The notes: generated from the sequence alone by a model not told the origin. A DNA stretch of 64,000 nucleotides from Cloeon dipterum (GCF_949628265.1 NC_088788.1:7874001-7938000); one strand, 5' to 3'. Shown: positions 36,639-49,463, counted from the first letter of the stretch. Made by a program: numbers and translations.

Positions 36639-37830
36639 CGTTGATTTTCAACCAAACGAGAGCCTACAAAATTAAGAATTGTGTAAAACCGGGAACTATG
36701 ATAATCTGTCAAAAATTTTGTTTACATAGGTCAGTCAATAAACTGCGAAAATAATTACCTTGAAAAGTCTAAAGCTGCTCTATGCAACGAGGAAAAGATT
36801 CCGAAAGCTACGTTGATACAAAAATATTCATAGCGGGTCCAAAAAACCCGCAATTTTCCAATAAATCGGGACTATTTACAATCGCTGAAGTCGAGACGCG
36901 TTATATTTTGTAAATCTTGCAACGCCGCAGTTCGCAAGGGGCGTGAAGCGGTAAAGCGTTTTTACCGGTATATTTAGAAGATGAATAAACGGTTTTAGCA
37001 TCAAACGCTTAATAATCTCCAGTGGACTGTGAATTTTTATTTTTTAATCATTTTCCTTAAAAAAAGAGTAATTTTTCAATAGAAGCCTAAAATATCAATT
37101 TTTGTCACGAAAGAGATTTTATCCAACCTTAAAAAGTACCGGTTTTTATTGGTTATTTTGAGCGGTACAAAAATTATTTCCCGCTTTCGAGTGAGAGGAT
37201 TATTTTGGTTTGAATTTAATTATTCAATAATGCTATACTCAAAAAGATCTTTCTATTTCTTAGAGTCACAAAACTTGTAACATGACGACACTGTAACGAA
37301 ATTCTCAAAATTAAAAGAAATTCTAAATTTCATGGCTCGTCTCTTGTTCAGTGATGCATTCCGCGGGCGTTTCAAATGCAGCAATGTGATTGGTCGAGTC
37401 GACTACTCACAAGTCCTGGACAGGAAAAGTCACAACGTAAACATATGACCGAATAAACACTGTCGACTTTGTTCATTTTCGTCGATTTCGGTCGATTTTC
37501 CCAAATTTCCTGTGTAATGCCAGCTGCCGATTAGGTAAAGAATTCATCATATTAACCAGCATCTGTGAATCCTGCTTATGAAAATGTCTATCAATGGATT
37601 GCAATCAAATTTTGAGCAGGTTTTAATTTTGATTTTGGACTGAACTCACTTTTTGCCACGTAAATTGCATTATTTTTCTAATAATACTTATTTAAAGGAA
37701 AATCATTTTCATAGATTGGATGTAAAATGAATTTAAAAGGTAAAAATTAGTTCTGTTCTCGGTGAAATGCATGAAATATTTATGTAACGTGTATCTAATT
37801 TTAAATTCTGTCCTGCAATCTACAGAAAAA
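36639..37830. other. Divergent promoter region between SMC1 and Gmap
   Basis: The two genes start about 1.2 kb apart on opposite strands. No TATA box was found for either. GATTAG|GTAAAG (donor at 37535) with the acceptor CTACAG at 37820-37825, six bases before the Gmap ATG, suggests a noncoding Gmap first exon ending at 37534. Confidence 0.45.
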
Positions 37831-40800
37831 ATGGACATTTCTTGGTTTGGGCAGAGTTTGTCCAACATTACCGGCCAGATCAGTTCACTGACACGAGAAG
37901 TGGTTGAGGAGGTTGTTGAAGGACACTCGCGGGCCACAAACGAGCCAGGTATAAAATACAAAATAAATGCCTTGACTTACATACATATTTTTAATAAAAT
38001 TCAAAATATGTATTGAGTTGCGTTTGAACAATTTTTATTTTTATTTCCAGCTTTGCCAGCAGAGTTGGATGAATCAATATTAGAAGATTTAAATGCTCAA
38101 CTTTTGGAGAAGGAAACAAAGGTGAGAAATCTAATTAGATTTTTTTTCATCCCCGGCATTATTTTTTTTAATTATTTTTGTTATCTGATGGAGCAGTTAT
38201 TATTTTTTCATCTTTTCGACTTTGAGATCTGGGGAGTATAATTTATTGTTGATTTCGTGTTGGGGGGGGGGGGGGCTCAAAATTTTTGTTTGCTGTCCTG
38301 TGATGATTCGCCGGTGGGCTTTATGGCGTTTTATCTGAGCGTTGATACGCGGTTATCAGCAGCATCTGTCCATTTCTCAGGGCTGAGCGGCAATAAACGG
38401 CATATGGCCTGTCGCGTTTGTGTGTTTGCTCAGCTCTTGCCACGCCGGCCGATTTATTAGGCTTATCAATCATAAACACACCGGGCGAATTTCGCCTGCT
38501 TGCCTGCCTGCTCGAAAGAGAGAAATTATTAATGCCGAATGAGTCAGCCGCCCCTCACTTTGGACAGAAATTATTATGTAATAAATGCGCCACTCCCTCG
38601 AAAGAGAGATAAAGCCAGACGCTCTCGCTTTTTTATTCACTATGCGATTCTCAAGGAAGGCTGCGAATTCCTGCTTTTGTTTCAGATTCTTGAATTACAA
38701 TCCCGCGTCCAAGAACTCGAGCTCGCTGCTCAGCCGAAGGACAAGGAGAAAACCCACCAGCGAACGCTTTCTGTGAGTGAATGCACTTTTGATAACTGAA
38801 AACACGCGCTGTTTCGCCTCATTTCCTCCGTCTTCGTCAGCTTTTAATTTCGTTAAGAGGAGAAAAGCAGAGGCAAAAAAAACGAGTTGAAAATTTTAGT
38901 CGATTGATATTTTCTTTTCTAACAACCTTTAATTTAGAATTTAAAGCCACCTTTTAAGCCAAATTCGTGGAATGCGATGAAAAATATGGTAAATGTTTAT
39001 CTCAATCGCTAGATAAGAGCGCAATTTTAACCAGAAATTTTTAATCTGTAATAGAAGTGCAAAAAATATAAATTGTGCTTTTTAAACACCAAATAACAGG
39101 GCCAAATATTTTCATTAAACTTGTTTGCTGTACAATACGGTGCTATTTTGGTCAGGGAGTTTTGAAACAACTCGAAACAAAAATAGCTGACCACCACAAA
39201 ATTGAGCCATTACGCATTTTTGCTATTTTTTAAACCAAAATTTATTTTAGTCCCAATCAGATTAGATTAATTATATCAAGTGGCGGCCAGATTCGCGGTT
39301 AAATTTGCTTCCGCTGGTCAGATTGAAATTTGGGAACCTTTGGAGCGCTCTTTTGCTTTCTATGCGAGTATATTTTTATGATGCGACCAGCTTAATTAAT
39401 TAATTAAATTCAAATTACACCACAATTTTGTCAAAAATCCGAAAAATCTCCACTTTACAGCATTTTAAATTGCCCATTTCAAAGCGCGTCACGCGAATCT
39501 AGTCCCTGGTGATGATTTCTACAGTTTTTCGGCGATCTATCTAACCTCAACATCAATGGGAGAAATTTAAAATAAAGCTGTGTGCGTCTATTTTTTATTT
39601 GAAATGTAGAAATTATCTTTCCAACCCAAATTAAGGTTTATTTCAATTTTTACCTTTAAGATTTTTGTTATAATTTTGGTTATTAACATTTTAAAACACG
39701 ATTTTCAGGTTTTTTACACAAAATTTTCATTTTTTTCGCTGCATTGCAATTTTTTTAATTTTTTAAATTATTATTTAAATTCATTATTCATTTGACTGAC
39801 TAACTAAAATATAAACTTACACCGTTGGGTAATTCGTTTGAACCAATTATATATTTTGGCAAATTCATCTGTAATTTTTGCCTCTTGTAGCAAAAAAAAC
39901 AATATTATTATTATTCATTTTATTGGACACCATCGGTGTACAACTAAAGTCAATTACAAATTTATTTATTATAACGGAATGCTTGTGATAAAGTTGAAGG
40001 TTTTTTGACACAGTCTAATAAATGGTACATACTAGAAAGCAAAGAATCACAATAAATACATTTACAATTAGCGGTGACTTCGAGATGAAAACATTTATGT
40101 GAACAGACGAGGTAATGATAGCCATGAAAAGAATATCTAGTTAACATAGCCCTGTCTTTACAATTTGTATTAGTCCAATCTAAATTACACATAGCAGGGG
40201 TTTCAAAAAATTTTGGGTCAATAGATTGTCGTTTAACATTCATGTTATTCAAAAACTTCTCATAGGCAGTTGTAGAGGGAAGAGAGTATTTAGATTTAAG
40301 GTCATTAACAAAATAATCAGTCAAAAAAAACAATACATTTTCAAAATAACTTATTTTTGGACGGTCAATATAAGTCTGTGTTTTTTCTTGGTCCCATCTA
40401 ATACCATCCTACTCCAGTTAGCCCAAATTACGTGCGAAATTACCGATCTACAAACAATAAAAATTTCAAGTTATAAAAAATGCCTACTTGGACTTAAAAA
40501 TAAGAAAAATAAAGCAGGAAAAACATTGAATAAATTTTGTATTAAGATAGATATTTTATTTTGTTGGGTCACTTCTTCTTTTGGTTTTTGTTTAGCTTTT
40601 AATACTGATCAATTGCTTTTGAGATGTCAGACTTTTAAACTCGACAGACAAATCTAGTAGACTGGAAACAAAACAAAACACCTAAAATAGGAATTAAACC
40701 AGGTGGAAAACGCACTCTATAGTAGCATTGTCCGTCACAGGGTATTTAAAAGTTATAATTTTCATTGATTTCCTTCAATAAAGTTTTTTTAAGAAATACT

Positions 40801-43800
40801 AAATCTAAGGCATTAAAAAATAGACCCAGGGTTTTTAAAAGATAAAATTCAGATATTATTTTACTCGAGAATTAACAGCACTGCGAGCTCTAAATTTTTT
40901 CACTAGATAATTTTAAATTCCTTTTGTTGAGATTGACCCAGCGATGTACGTGATTTCTTTGTGACAGATTAAACTCTTTTTGGAAACGATTTCTGAATTT
41001 GTTGTAACTAAATTTGAAATATAATTTTACCTTGGTAAAAAAATTGGACGTTCACTCTTTTCTATAGGAAAGAACGGAATTTTAAGGTTGATTTATAATT
41101 TCCTACTTTCATGTTAAACAATTATCCCTAGAATGATAAGCCCAAACTTTGCCCTGATTGGCTGTTAGAAATCCCCTCCCTATTTGGAGCAAGAACTAAT
41201 TTTCAATATTTTTTTTTCTTTAATCAACTAAACTTGACAAACAAGAGCAGGCGTTCCCAACTCTTGACTTTTCATAAAACGCGTTTGTACCGGTTTCAAA
41301 ACTATGCAACCAGCTTGTCACTTATGCCAAGAAGTTGCATACTCAAACAATTTTCGCTCCCAGTAGCTTTGCGATTTTGTCATAATTTACTGAGTCTGAG
41401 AGGAAAGAAAGATATGTTTATTCGGTTCGCCATTCGCCGAGGAGAAATCTAGGGGTAATAAGAGAAAGACGGAGCAGTGTGTTTGCCAGGCGAAAATCAA
41501 ACACGGCGTGGCGCGGAGCAAGAGTTATCAATTTTCTGCGAATCGGGAGTAAAGCGCGCGCGGTTCAGGCGCATATATCAGCAGGAAAGACTTCCGCTTA
41601 TCCCCAGAGAGTCCTTAGTCCGCACCTACCAGGCCAGAATTATCACACTTATCAGCACTTTTCACTCCCCTCCTTTGTTGATTCAGTTTTGAGACAACAA
41701 AAGCGTTCCCAACTCACTTAGGTGGGAGACGCAAGCCGGACTAGTCGCACACCGCGCGGCCCCGTCCCCGAAAATCCAGGTCTGAATTTTCAATTTTTCC
41801 TTTTCCACTTTTGAGGAAACCGCAAGGAACTCTGTATGTGGCTTCCTCCGACAACGAGTCACTTTTTTATTATTATTTCGAATTTAAAACATTTTACGGC
41901 CGGCCCGAATAGCGTTTATCACCGGTTCTCGGCCGGTTTACGCAAGGAATATGGTGTTTCATATTTGTTCTAAGATAAAAATTAAGCTTTCTCATCCCGT
42001 GCGTTATGTAAATAGACGCCCTTTTCTGGCCAAGATAAGAGAGTGGGTAGACGCATGTCGACGTCGCCTGCTCGCTCGCTCGCTTGCTCACTCGCTCTCT
42101 ATTTGATCATCATGCGTTTCTGAACTGCCAACTAAATTTATCTCTCGCCGGCCGTCGCCGTCGCCGCCGCCGCCGCTGCCGGAGCAGTATTATCCCTCGG
42201 GTTGTGACGTGGCCGCGCGAATTCGCAATTTTTTTTCGTTCCTCTCGCGTGGCGTGCGGCACTCGCCTCTCGACACCCGAGACCTCAAGGGAGACACGCA
42301 TGTCCAGGAAGTGACTCGCGGCTTGGGTAAATATTTGACGCCCCGTACAGTTCTCTTCTTCCAAAACTCTCGACACGCAGGTGCTAGAAACAAAATTAAC
42401 CGTTCTGTGACACTTCTTCAGGAACAAAATGCAGAATTACCTTTTTCAGCCTTTCCGAAGCGTGCGGAAAGTGGCTCGGAGGATTGATCAACTCGCCATC
42501 TTGGATTTTTAGATGATTGTTGAGCTGGACGCCAATCTGGTCACAAAAAAATGCATATTTCTGGGCGTTGTCGGATTTTTGAAGCTCTCGAATGAAATTA
42601 TTGTCCATGGAAATTGAGTTTAGAAAATGCTACAGTCAAGAAATTCACACAAATTTCCATTTACTTCGACGAAATATTTAAAAAATTGCGAGAAAAATGC
42701 TCATTTTGGTGAATTAAATCCAGAGAATAGTTTTAGCTTTGAGCTCAGAATTGAATTTTGATCCAACGGTTTGGAACGGGACTTTCTCTCCTCTTTTTGT
42801 CACTAATATAATACATTTTCATTGGAAACAATGTCTTTTTTTCTGTCTCCCGCACTCGACACACATTGCTGGCTGATGATTAACACTTGTCTTCGTTACC
42901 TTGAACCAGCAGCACTGCGACACTCACATATTAGTCATTTGTTGTCATTATTTTTTGCCACAGCTAAACAAGCAGCAGGCGTGAAAATTGAATGTTGAAA
43001 TTATGTTCGATTGCAGCCAGCACATGGATAGAATCTCAATTATCCTTCGCGTTTGATGACTGCTGGTTTGTCTCATCTCTATATCGTGACAAATATATAG
43101 ATCCAGACCTCTTTTTTTCTCTTTAATGCGGCCATTTTTTCTTTTAATTCTGACAAAGCGTCGGTTTCACGTTAATCTTATAGCGCTGTTTTCCCCAAGT
43201 GTTGACAAACGCACGTCTTTTATGGCATAACGCACAATTTTGAAACACGCTTTTCTTGACACAAACGAATTGCTTTTAACTTAAACACGCCAGTTTATTT
43301 TTCCTCCTCTGATAGTTCATTTCCGTGGCGCAAAGTGCTGTGAAATTCCCACTTATTCTGATAGCGTTTGAAAATTCAACACTGCCGGCCGTTAACGGAT
43401 TTGGAAGGAGGGACTTATTCATAATTAAATTGTGCAATTTTCGATTACTATGAACAAAAAACTTACTCTCCTACTCTGTTGCAAATTGCGCACACGATAT
43501 TTGTCATCGAAAGATACTTGACAGCGGTGGAAAGCCTGCCTGCTGATAAGATAGAATAATCCAATCAACTTTTTCCGCTTGATACGAGAAAACAGATATA
43601 TATTTCGCTCTCAAAATATGGGAACGGCATAACAGGAAGCAACTCACCGCTTCTCTTTCGTTGCTTGCAGGGCAAATATGAAATCCCAAGCGTCGATTTC
43701 ATCAACCCGGTCGTCCAACCGGCCGTCAGCTCCTCGCCCTTCCTTACCGAAGAGGTGACACACAATCCCTTCGCAGGTAATTGACATTTTAGGTCCATCT

Positions 43801-46800
43801 AGGCAAAAATATTATCTTAATTTGAGAACTGGAGATGAATTTCAGCAATATTTATTAATATTTAAATTTTAATGGGAGGTCAGTCTTGTTTTATTTTTAT
43901 TTTCATAGCGCCTAGTAGAATCTTTATTATTTTAAAGTTTGAAAATGGGATAAAATTAATTTAAATTCACGAAAATCTTAATTTTAATTCAGAAGTCTCC
44001 AATGGCGTCCATATTTGCTTGGATCTTACTGTTGAGTGCCCACTGATGGCACCTTCTTTACTATTTCATCTCGGGTTTCAACCCAAATTCGACTCACTTG
44101 CCTTTCTAAAAAACAACAAATAAAAAAGGAGGAGAAGACTAACGCACTCGTAATTCTATTTTATCAGAAGTGTTAAAAAAGGAGGAGGCAGCAGCGGCTG
44201 TAGCTGTAGCTGTAGCGACAAAAATCTTGCACCGAGATCAGCAAACACAGACCAGGGATGTTTGCTCAGCAGACGCGAGCGGTCTGAGGAGGAGTACCAG
44301 CCTAGGCGGGGACCTGGACACGCCGAGGCAGCGGCCAGAAGCGGCTCCGTGCAACGACGAGATTCTCCACTTCCTCTCCTACCTCGAGGCCGAAATCAGC
44401 AAGCTCAGGGCGCAGTCGGACTGCAACCTGAGCAGCGAGGAGGTCGACACCAAGTTCCTGAAGACGCTTAAAAATAAAATCACGGAATGGAAGGAAAAAT
44501 CGATGGCCATCGGGACCTCAGGTGACAAGGATTCCTAATTTTTTAAAAACTTACTTAATTATTTAATTATTAGAGTTACAAAAAGCACCGCTAAAAGAGG
44601 AAAAGCCCGAGCAGGAGCAGGAGAAATACGACGCCGAGCGGAGCACGTCTTCCCAATCGACGCAGTGCGCGTTGCTGCCGGAAAAGAAGCCAGTTTCGAG
44701 CCACCAGCTCTCGCAAACGGAGTCAACGGTGACCTTTTCCGAGCAGAGCAGCCAGTGCGAGCCAGCTGTCGAGGAGGAGAAGCAAAAACCAGCCGTGCAG
44801 AATGAGTCATCGCAGTGTGAGCCGCTGCCCACGGCCTCTGAGGCAACGCAGGTCGAGCAGCCAGCTCTGAACTCGGTCGGCTGCGACAATTTGGCGCAGG
44901 ATGCACACTACCTGAGCTCCATCGGCCAGCAGGGCAAGAGCCCTGAGGAGGAGGAAGCTGAGAGGAACGCCCAGGCGGAACAAAGAGAAGCGTACGCCGC
45001 ACAGGTGCTCTCGCTGCAGAGGGAAAATGCCGGCATGGCCGAAAAGGTAACAATTAATTTTTTTCTGGGGGTAAATAAAGCTGCTACGTGGACATTTAAC
45101 CGCAGAAATGGATTAAGTATTTTATATAAGCCATTCAGGGCATAGGTTATTCATGGTCGCGCCATGTTGTCAGCCTTATTTTTTCGGGACAAACCAGGTG
45201 ACCACCAAACTCGTTGATTTAATGGGCCTTTTTTTTCTTTTTTGACCCTGGCGTGACCTCGAGGGTTGTAAAGAATCGAATTAAATGCCATTTTAGAATT
45301 TCAAATTCCATTTCTGTGGCTGGATTGCCTCGTTTCAGCCTCAAATGACCCAAAAGAATAAATTTTTAAAATATTTTTAGTATACCTTCACATAATTTTT
45401 TTTAATTATTTCCTTAGATGAAAAGTCAGAGCATCAAGAACGAGTTGATGCAGGAGGAGTTGAAAAGACTGAGACAGCACATGATTGAGGTGGAAGAGGA
45501 GTACACACAGGAAGCGTTGATAAGGGCCAACGAACTGCAGGAGCTGCAGGCTAGGTATGCCAGTCTGGAGGACAAGCACTCGGAGGCCGTCACCTCCCTC
45601 AACCAAAGAAGGTATATTTATTTAAATATAATAAAAACACATCACTTAAAATAAATTTCTGGTAAAGGGACGTGTCAGAGAAGCAGCTTGAGCAGTTCAG
45701 GCAGACGCACCATGCGGCGTTGGCGCAGAGGGACGCGGCGCTATCTAAGCTCAAGGACATGGAGGTGGAAATTAAAAAGCAGACGATGTCCACGCAGAAT
45801 TTCCAGGCTGTCATTGAGCAGTTGCAGCTTGGTAAGGACCAATAACTCGAGATTTTGACATAAAATAGAGCTTTTTTTAGAATTTTCCAAATATTTTTCT
45901 CTAAATCTCATGTTTGTTGCGTCAGGAATGCAAAAACTGCATCCTATTAGACTTTAAATATATTTTCAAAGCTCAAATTTAATAAAGCAGAATAGACACA
46001 TCGCATTTCATATTTTTTTTTAATTTTTAATTTATTTAACTTATTTTGTGTATAGATCGGGAGAGTGCCCTGGACTGCCGGACACACCAGCTGCAGGAGG
46101 AGGTGAAAAAGTGCACAAACACCATTCAGGTATTAGAAAAAGAGAGTCAGACGCTGCAAGAGCAGTTGGCAGACGCAAAGTCGAGTCTGAAAGCCGCGGC
46201 CAGGCTCACAACGCAGATCGACGCCAAGCAGATCCAAGTTGAAAGTCTCCAAAACGAAGGTAACTGCGTTGTTTTACCTCTTTTTTGGTGTCCAGTTGTT
46301 AAATAATAATTTAGCATGTAACATTGACAGCACTTGAAATTATGTATTTTTGCGCATGTAGTTTTATCATAGAGCACTTATGTAATTTAATTATTTTTTG
46401 CTTCGATAGAAGTAAGGTTTTGGAGGAAATAAACTCGGTTGGCTTGTGGTATATGCTTTCGGAAGCCACATATATTTATACAAAGTCTTCCTAAACTTTA
46501 TTTAATTGACCAAAGGTGATGGATGGTGTCGAAATTGTGGAAGGATTTTTAAAATTTGACAGTCCATTATCTTTCAAGGACATGACCGTTCCTTCAGAAA
46601 CATTTTGTCGAGAATGTACAAACTGTAGTGTAACTAGTTTTAAACATTGTATTACATATATATTTAATTTCGCCTGCTGGTTTGAGATGGATGTTAATAC
46701 GCGAGTGCATGCCGAGAAGAGAGAACATTCTGGTTGGGGTTTTAATATCAGCTGGTAAAGCTGGGAAATTTGGACTTGACCAGGTTGCATGCTGATATTA

Positions 46801-49408
46801 AGTTCCTGACCGGACGAACCTGCCCGCAAGTGTAGTTTTAATGAATTCGCACGGACTTGGTTGCACCCACACACCCACACGCCTATTTCAAACCGAGAGG
46901 CTGCTTCCTGTGTAATCTCATTTGGTATTTGTGAGCTCTTTTCTTGGCCGCTCATATTTCCATTTGGGATTCCACCGCACAGTCTCGCAACATCGCCGAC
47001 GTCGGCATCCTCAAAATAGAACAAACAATCGGTGCTCTTCCGGGGCTGAGTATTACACCAGGTACTGGTGCCATCACGACAACCGGTATCTGTGTCATAC
47101 TTTTCCCTTGAACAGTCTTTCTTGAGTTCCTTTTTTACGTAATCTTGAGATATTTTGTTCAGAATTATTATTTAATGCGGTTGAGGGTAAAAGGCTGTGA
47201 ATTTTAGACGGTTAACTATTATTTTCTCACTGTCAGCTGCCAATTATCATGGGACAATTAACAAGCTATGCAAATTCACCACACATAAAATCATCTATAA
47301 AATAAGTCACAGTAAAATGGTTCGCTTCAGGAAATTGGTGTAAATTCTAAGCACTTCGTTTTCCAATGAAAATATTATTTTTTCTAGCGTGAAAGTTGGG
47401 TTTTCTGCTATTTTATTTTGCAGTTTGAAAGACAAATAAAAAATATTAGGTTTGATTTATTTATTCTATTTTAAAACACTTTCATTCGTTCTTTCAATGC
47501 AAATCTCTAGGATAACGACTTTTTGGAAATTGTAACAAAAACAAAGCAATTTTGATCGAAAAAATGTGGCTAAAACAAAATGTGTGAAAAAGCAGAGAAT
47601 AAATCGGTTCAGAAACCATATTTAGCTCTTAAAAAAGGACTGTTTGTGGTCAAACTATTTTGCGGAAAAAACCGTCTAAAATTCATAGCCCTATATAAAT
47701 GGGAGTTATGTTTCTGTGCAGACATGCACAAATACTGAAATTTTAAGATTATCTACAGCTTATCCATGTGGCATTAAAACCGTCTAGATAACAGAAAATT
47801 ATACCTTGAGTGTGGTTCAATTGTTAAAAGAATGTTTTCTTGAATTACACTCTTTCAATCAAATTTTTTTAACTATATTTAAAAAAATGAATATCTTGAT
47901 AAATTTTTCTCTTAAAAAAGACAGCAGAGCTTAGCTGTTTCCGATGTGACATTAATATTAAAAAAGATTTTTATCCATTCATTTTCAAAAATCTTTTTTG
48001 TCAATTTTTAAAATTTTATTTCAGGTTTTGTTAAAATTCTTGAGCCACTTTTCTATGTCTTAATTTAAACTTTTATTTTCTCAAAACACCGTCTTAATTC
48101 CCTATAGCTTTTGAAATTTATAAACTTTGGCTGTTTTTGCTAAAATTTTGAAATTTCTAGTTTCGCAGCTAAACCAGCAACTACAAGACGCCCAAGAGAA
48201 AATTAAGGAGAGCCTAAAGGTCAATGCTGGTCAGGTCGACAAGTGAGTCATTTTTCCATTTAAAACATTATTATTTCGACATTTTTAAAAGGCTAAAAAT
48301 TCCCCTATAATATATGCTATTTATGCGAGGCACTGTTTTTTAAAGCACAAAAACTTAACCTTGTGTTCTTGCTGCGGTGAATTTACTGATCTAGACTTTG
48401 TCGCATTGTAATAAAGAGAGTTTTTGCCAACCTATAAAAATGGCGGAATCCACCATTGTGGTAACACTCAATTCTGACCACAGTCACGAGTTCAGGGTGA
48501 CGTCAGCCTCACTTTATATGTTAAAAAAAGGTGAGTTTGGCCAATTTTATAGTTGGCAAAAAGCCCACAGGGCTTTTTACAATGCGACAAAGTCTAGATC
48601 AGCCGATTCGCCGCAGCATAACAGCTTGCTTCTTCCCTTTTAGTGTTCAATGCCTTTTTGTAATTTACTGGGCATTTTTTATTTCAATTTCTGAAAATGA
48701 ACGCATTTCCAGCCATTAATTTTGTATTTTTCTTGCCGTTTCTTTAGTAATTTTTGTTGCACCGCATTGCGGATTTTGCTTTCAATAAATTTAAGGTTTT
48801 TATATAATTAAACCAGATACAAAATCTTGAAATTCGTATAACAGTGACGGCTTCCGGATACCCGGAATCGTATTATCTAATTTTCTTCTTTCTCAAGCCC
48901 CGTACCAAAATTATAAACTTTTTTAACTCAAAGTTGTCTTTTGTTCCAGGAACTTAATAAAAAACCTGTTAATCAGCTTCCTAATGACCCCAGCCAACAT
49001 GAAAATGGAGGCGCTGAAAATTGTGGCCACATTCCTCGACTTTTCCGACGATGACCGTGTCAAGTTGGGCATGCAGAAAGGCCCAAAAAAAGCAGGACCA
49101 CAAGTGAATATTTCCCAACCTTTACAGATCCAATTCCTAAGTTAAAATATTGCAGGAATCCCTGACAGAGGCCTTCGTAAAATTCCTCGAGAGCGAGTCG
49201 AAGGTCAAGCAAGGCGGTCCCATTCACCAAGTGCTCAAGGAACAGTTCAAGGTACGATTGAATTTATTCTAAAAAATAACCCCAGAAATTAATTCCCGAT
49301 TTGTTGTTTCAGGACGTGAAAATGTCTACAGAAAACACCAACCCAACTATGGCCTCGAGCAGCTCCAGCAGCATGCTGAAGGACGTGCTCAAGCCTTCAG
49401 ATCATTGA
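37831..49408 (+). CDS. Gmap: Golgin of the GMAP-210/TRIP11 family (short form)
   Basis: Thirteen exons: 37831-37948, 38051-38121, 38686-38772, 43671-43776, 44168-44521, 44574-45046, 45418-45611, 45668-45831, 46056-46259, 48161-48242, 48950-49103, 49156-49251, 49313-49408; 732 aa, all phases match. The N-terminus (WFGQSLSNITGQISSLTREV) has the GMAP-210 amphipathic ALPS-like pattern that senses curved membrane. The middle is Glu/Gln-rich coiled coil with a Ser/Thr/Cys-Gln repeat zone in exon 6. The C-terminus matches a GRAB domain (VDKNLIKNLLISFL, then ALKIVATFLDFSDDDR), which binds Arf1-GTP, and a last helix AFVKFLESES. It tethers vesicles at the cis-Golgi. Human TRIP11 is 1979 aa and fly Gmap about 1400, so the coiled coil here is much shorter. 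Intron 3 is nearly 4.9 kb. Confidence 0.85.
38262..38275 (+). repeat. Poly-G run of 14
   Basis: An uninterrupted G14 tract in Gmap intron 2; length is probably unstable or prone to sequencing error. Confidence 0.8.
39895..40470 (-). mobile_element. Decayed 3' end of a non-LTR retrotransposon
   Basis: The minus strand encodes an interrupted ORF2-like C-terminus. A block with VIWANWSRM and KKKHRLILT stops at about 40360 and resumes one frame away as ISYFENVLFFLTDYF, running to the stop at 39962. The later part has DRAMLTRYSFHGYH and then CIYCDSLLSSMYHLLDC, a CX2CX8HX3C knuckle like the LTR..GH / C..C..H..C ending of Jockey/I-type elements. After the stop comes AATAAA and then ATAATAATAAT-like sequence near 39900, like the TAA-rich tails of I-type elements. 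Frameshifted and 5'-truncated, so inactive. Confidence 0.5.
42152..42180 (+). repeat. CGT/CGC triplet repeat
   Basis: An imperfect (CGCCGT)/(CGC) tract in the CpG-rich part of Gmap intron 3, noncoding in the Gmap reading. A GCTC-rich tract lies just before it at 42064-42099. Confidence 0.7.
42441..42608 (-). other. Candidate first coding exon on the strand opposite Gmap
   Basis: ATG at 42608 opens 56 codons of balanced composition (begins MDNNFIRELQKSDNAQKYAF) and ends exactly at AAAAAG|GTAATT, a phase-0 donor. It lies next to the CpG-rich block. No downstream partner exon and no family were recognised, so this may be a nested gene's first exon or chance. Confidence 0.25.
46491..47024 (-). 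other. Unrecognised 177-codon open frame in Gmap intron 9
   Basis: It is open on the minus strand for 534 bp, unusual length for this AT-rich DNA, and locally GC-richer than its surroundings. It contains four spaced Cys residues but no motif I can name. It may be a repeat fragment, an unknown nested gene or chance. A conservation test would decide. Confidence 0.2.
47190..47692. mobile_element. TIR element with GGCTGTGAATTTTAGACGGTT ends (family D)
   Basis: The left end (47192-47213) is matched by its inverse at 47670-47691 with one or two differences. TA dinucleotides flank both ends, which would fit a Tc1/mariner-type MITE. About 500 bp, noncoding, in Gmap intron 9. The same 19-bp end recurs at 24377-24395. 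Confidence 0.6.
48386..48602. mobile_element. 217-bp MITE with perfect 26-bp inverted repeats (family E)
   Basis: CTGATCTAGACTTTGTCGCA at the left end continues to GTAA and is inverted exactly (26 of 26) at 48577-48602. A second imperfect inner inverted pair, TTTTTGCCAAC/GTTGGCAAAAA, follows. It lies in Gmap intron 10. The perfect ends suggest a recent insertion. No target duplication is clear. Confidence 0.75.
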
Positions 49409-49463
49409 ACCCATTCCACTGTCTTGTCATTGTTGTTATATTTTTACAGTTTTAATTCTCGTT

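Larger units (their letters stand above)
38773..43670 (+). other. Gmap intron 3, long and composite
   Basis: It contains the minus-strand retroelement remnant (39895-40470), AT-rich sequence, a GC/CpG-rich block at about 41460-42500 with GCTC and CGCCGT repeats, and a minus-strand exon candidate (42441-42608). The CpG-rich block may be an alternative promoter. No extra in-frame Gmap exon was recognised. Confidence 0.5.

Noticed and set aside
42110-42487. Arg-rich frames in the CpG-rich block of Gmap intron 3 as extra Gmap exons
   Set aside because: They arise from CGC/GCTC repeats, and no splice pair keeps the Gmap frame; exon 3 (38772, phase 0) joins exon 4 (43671) directly.
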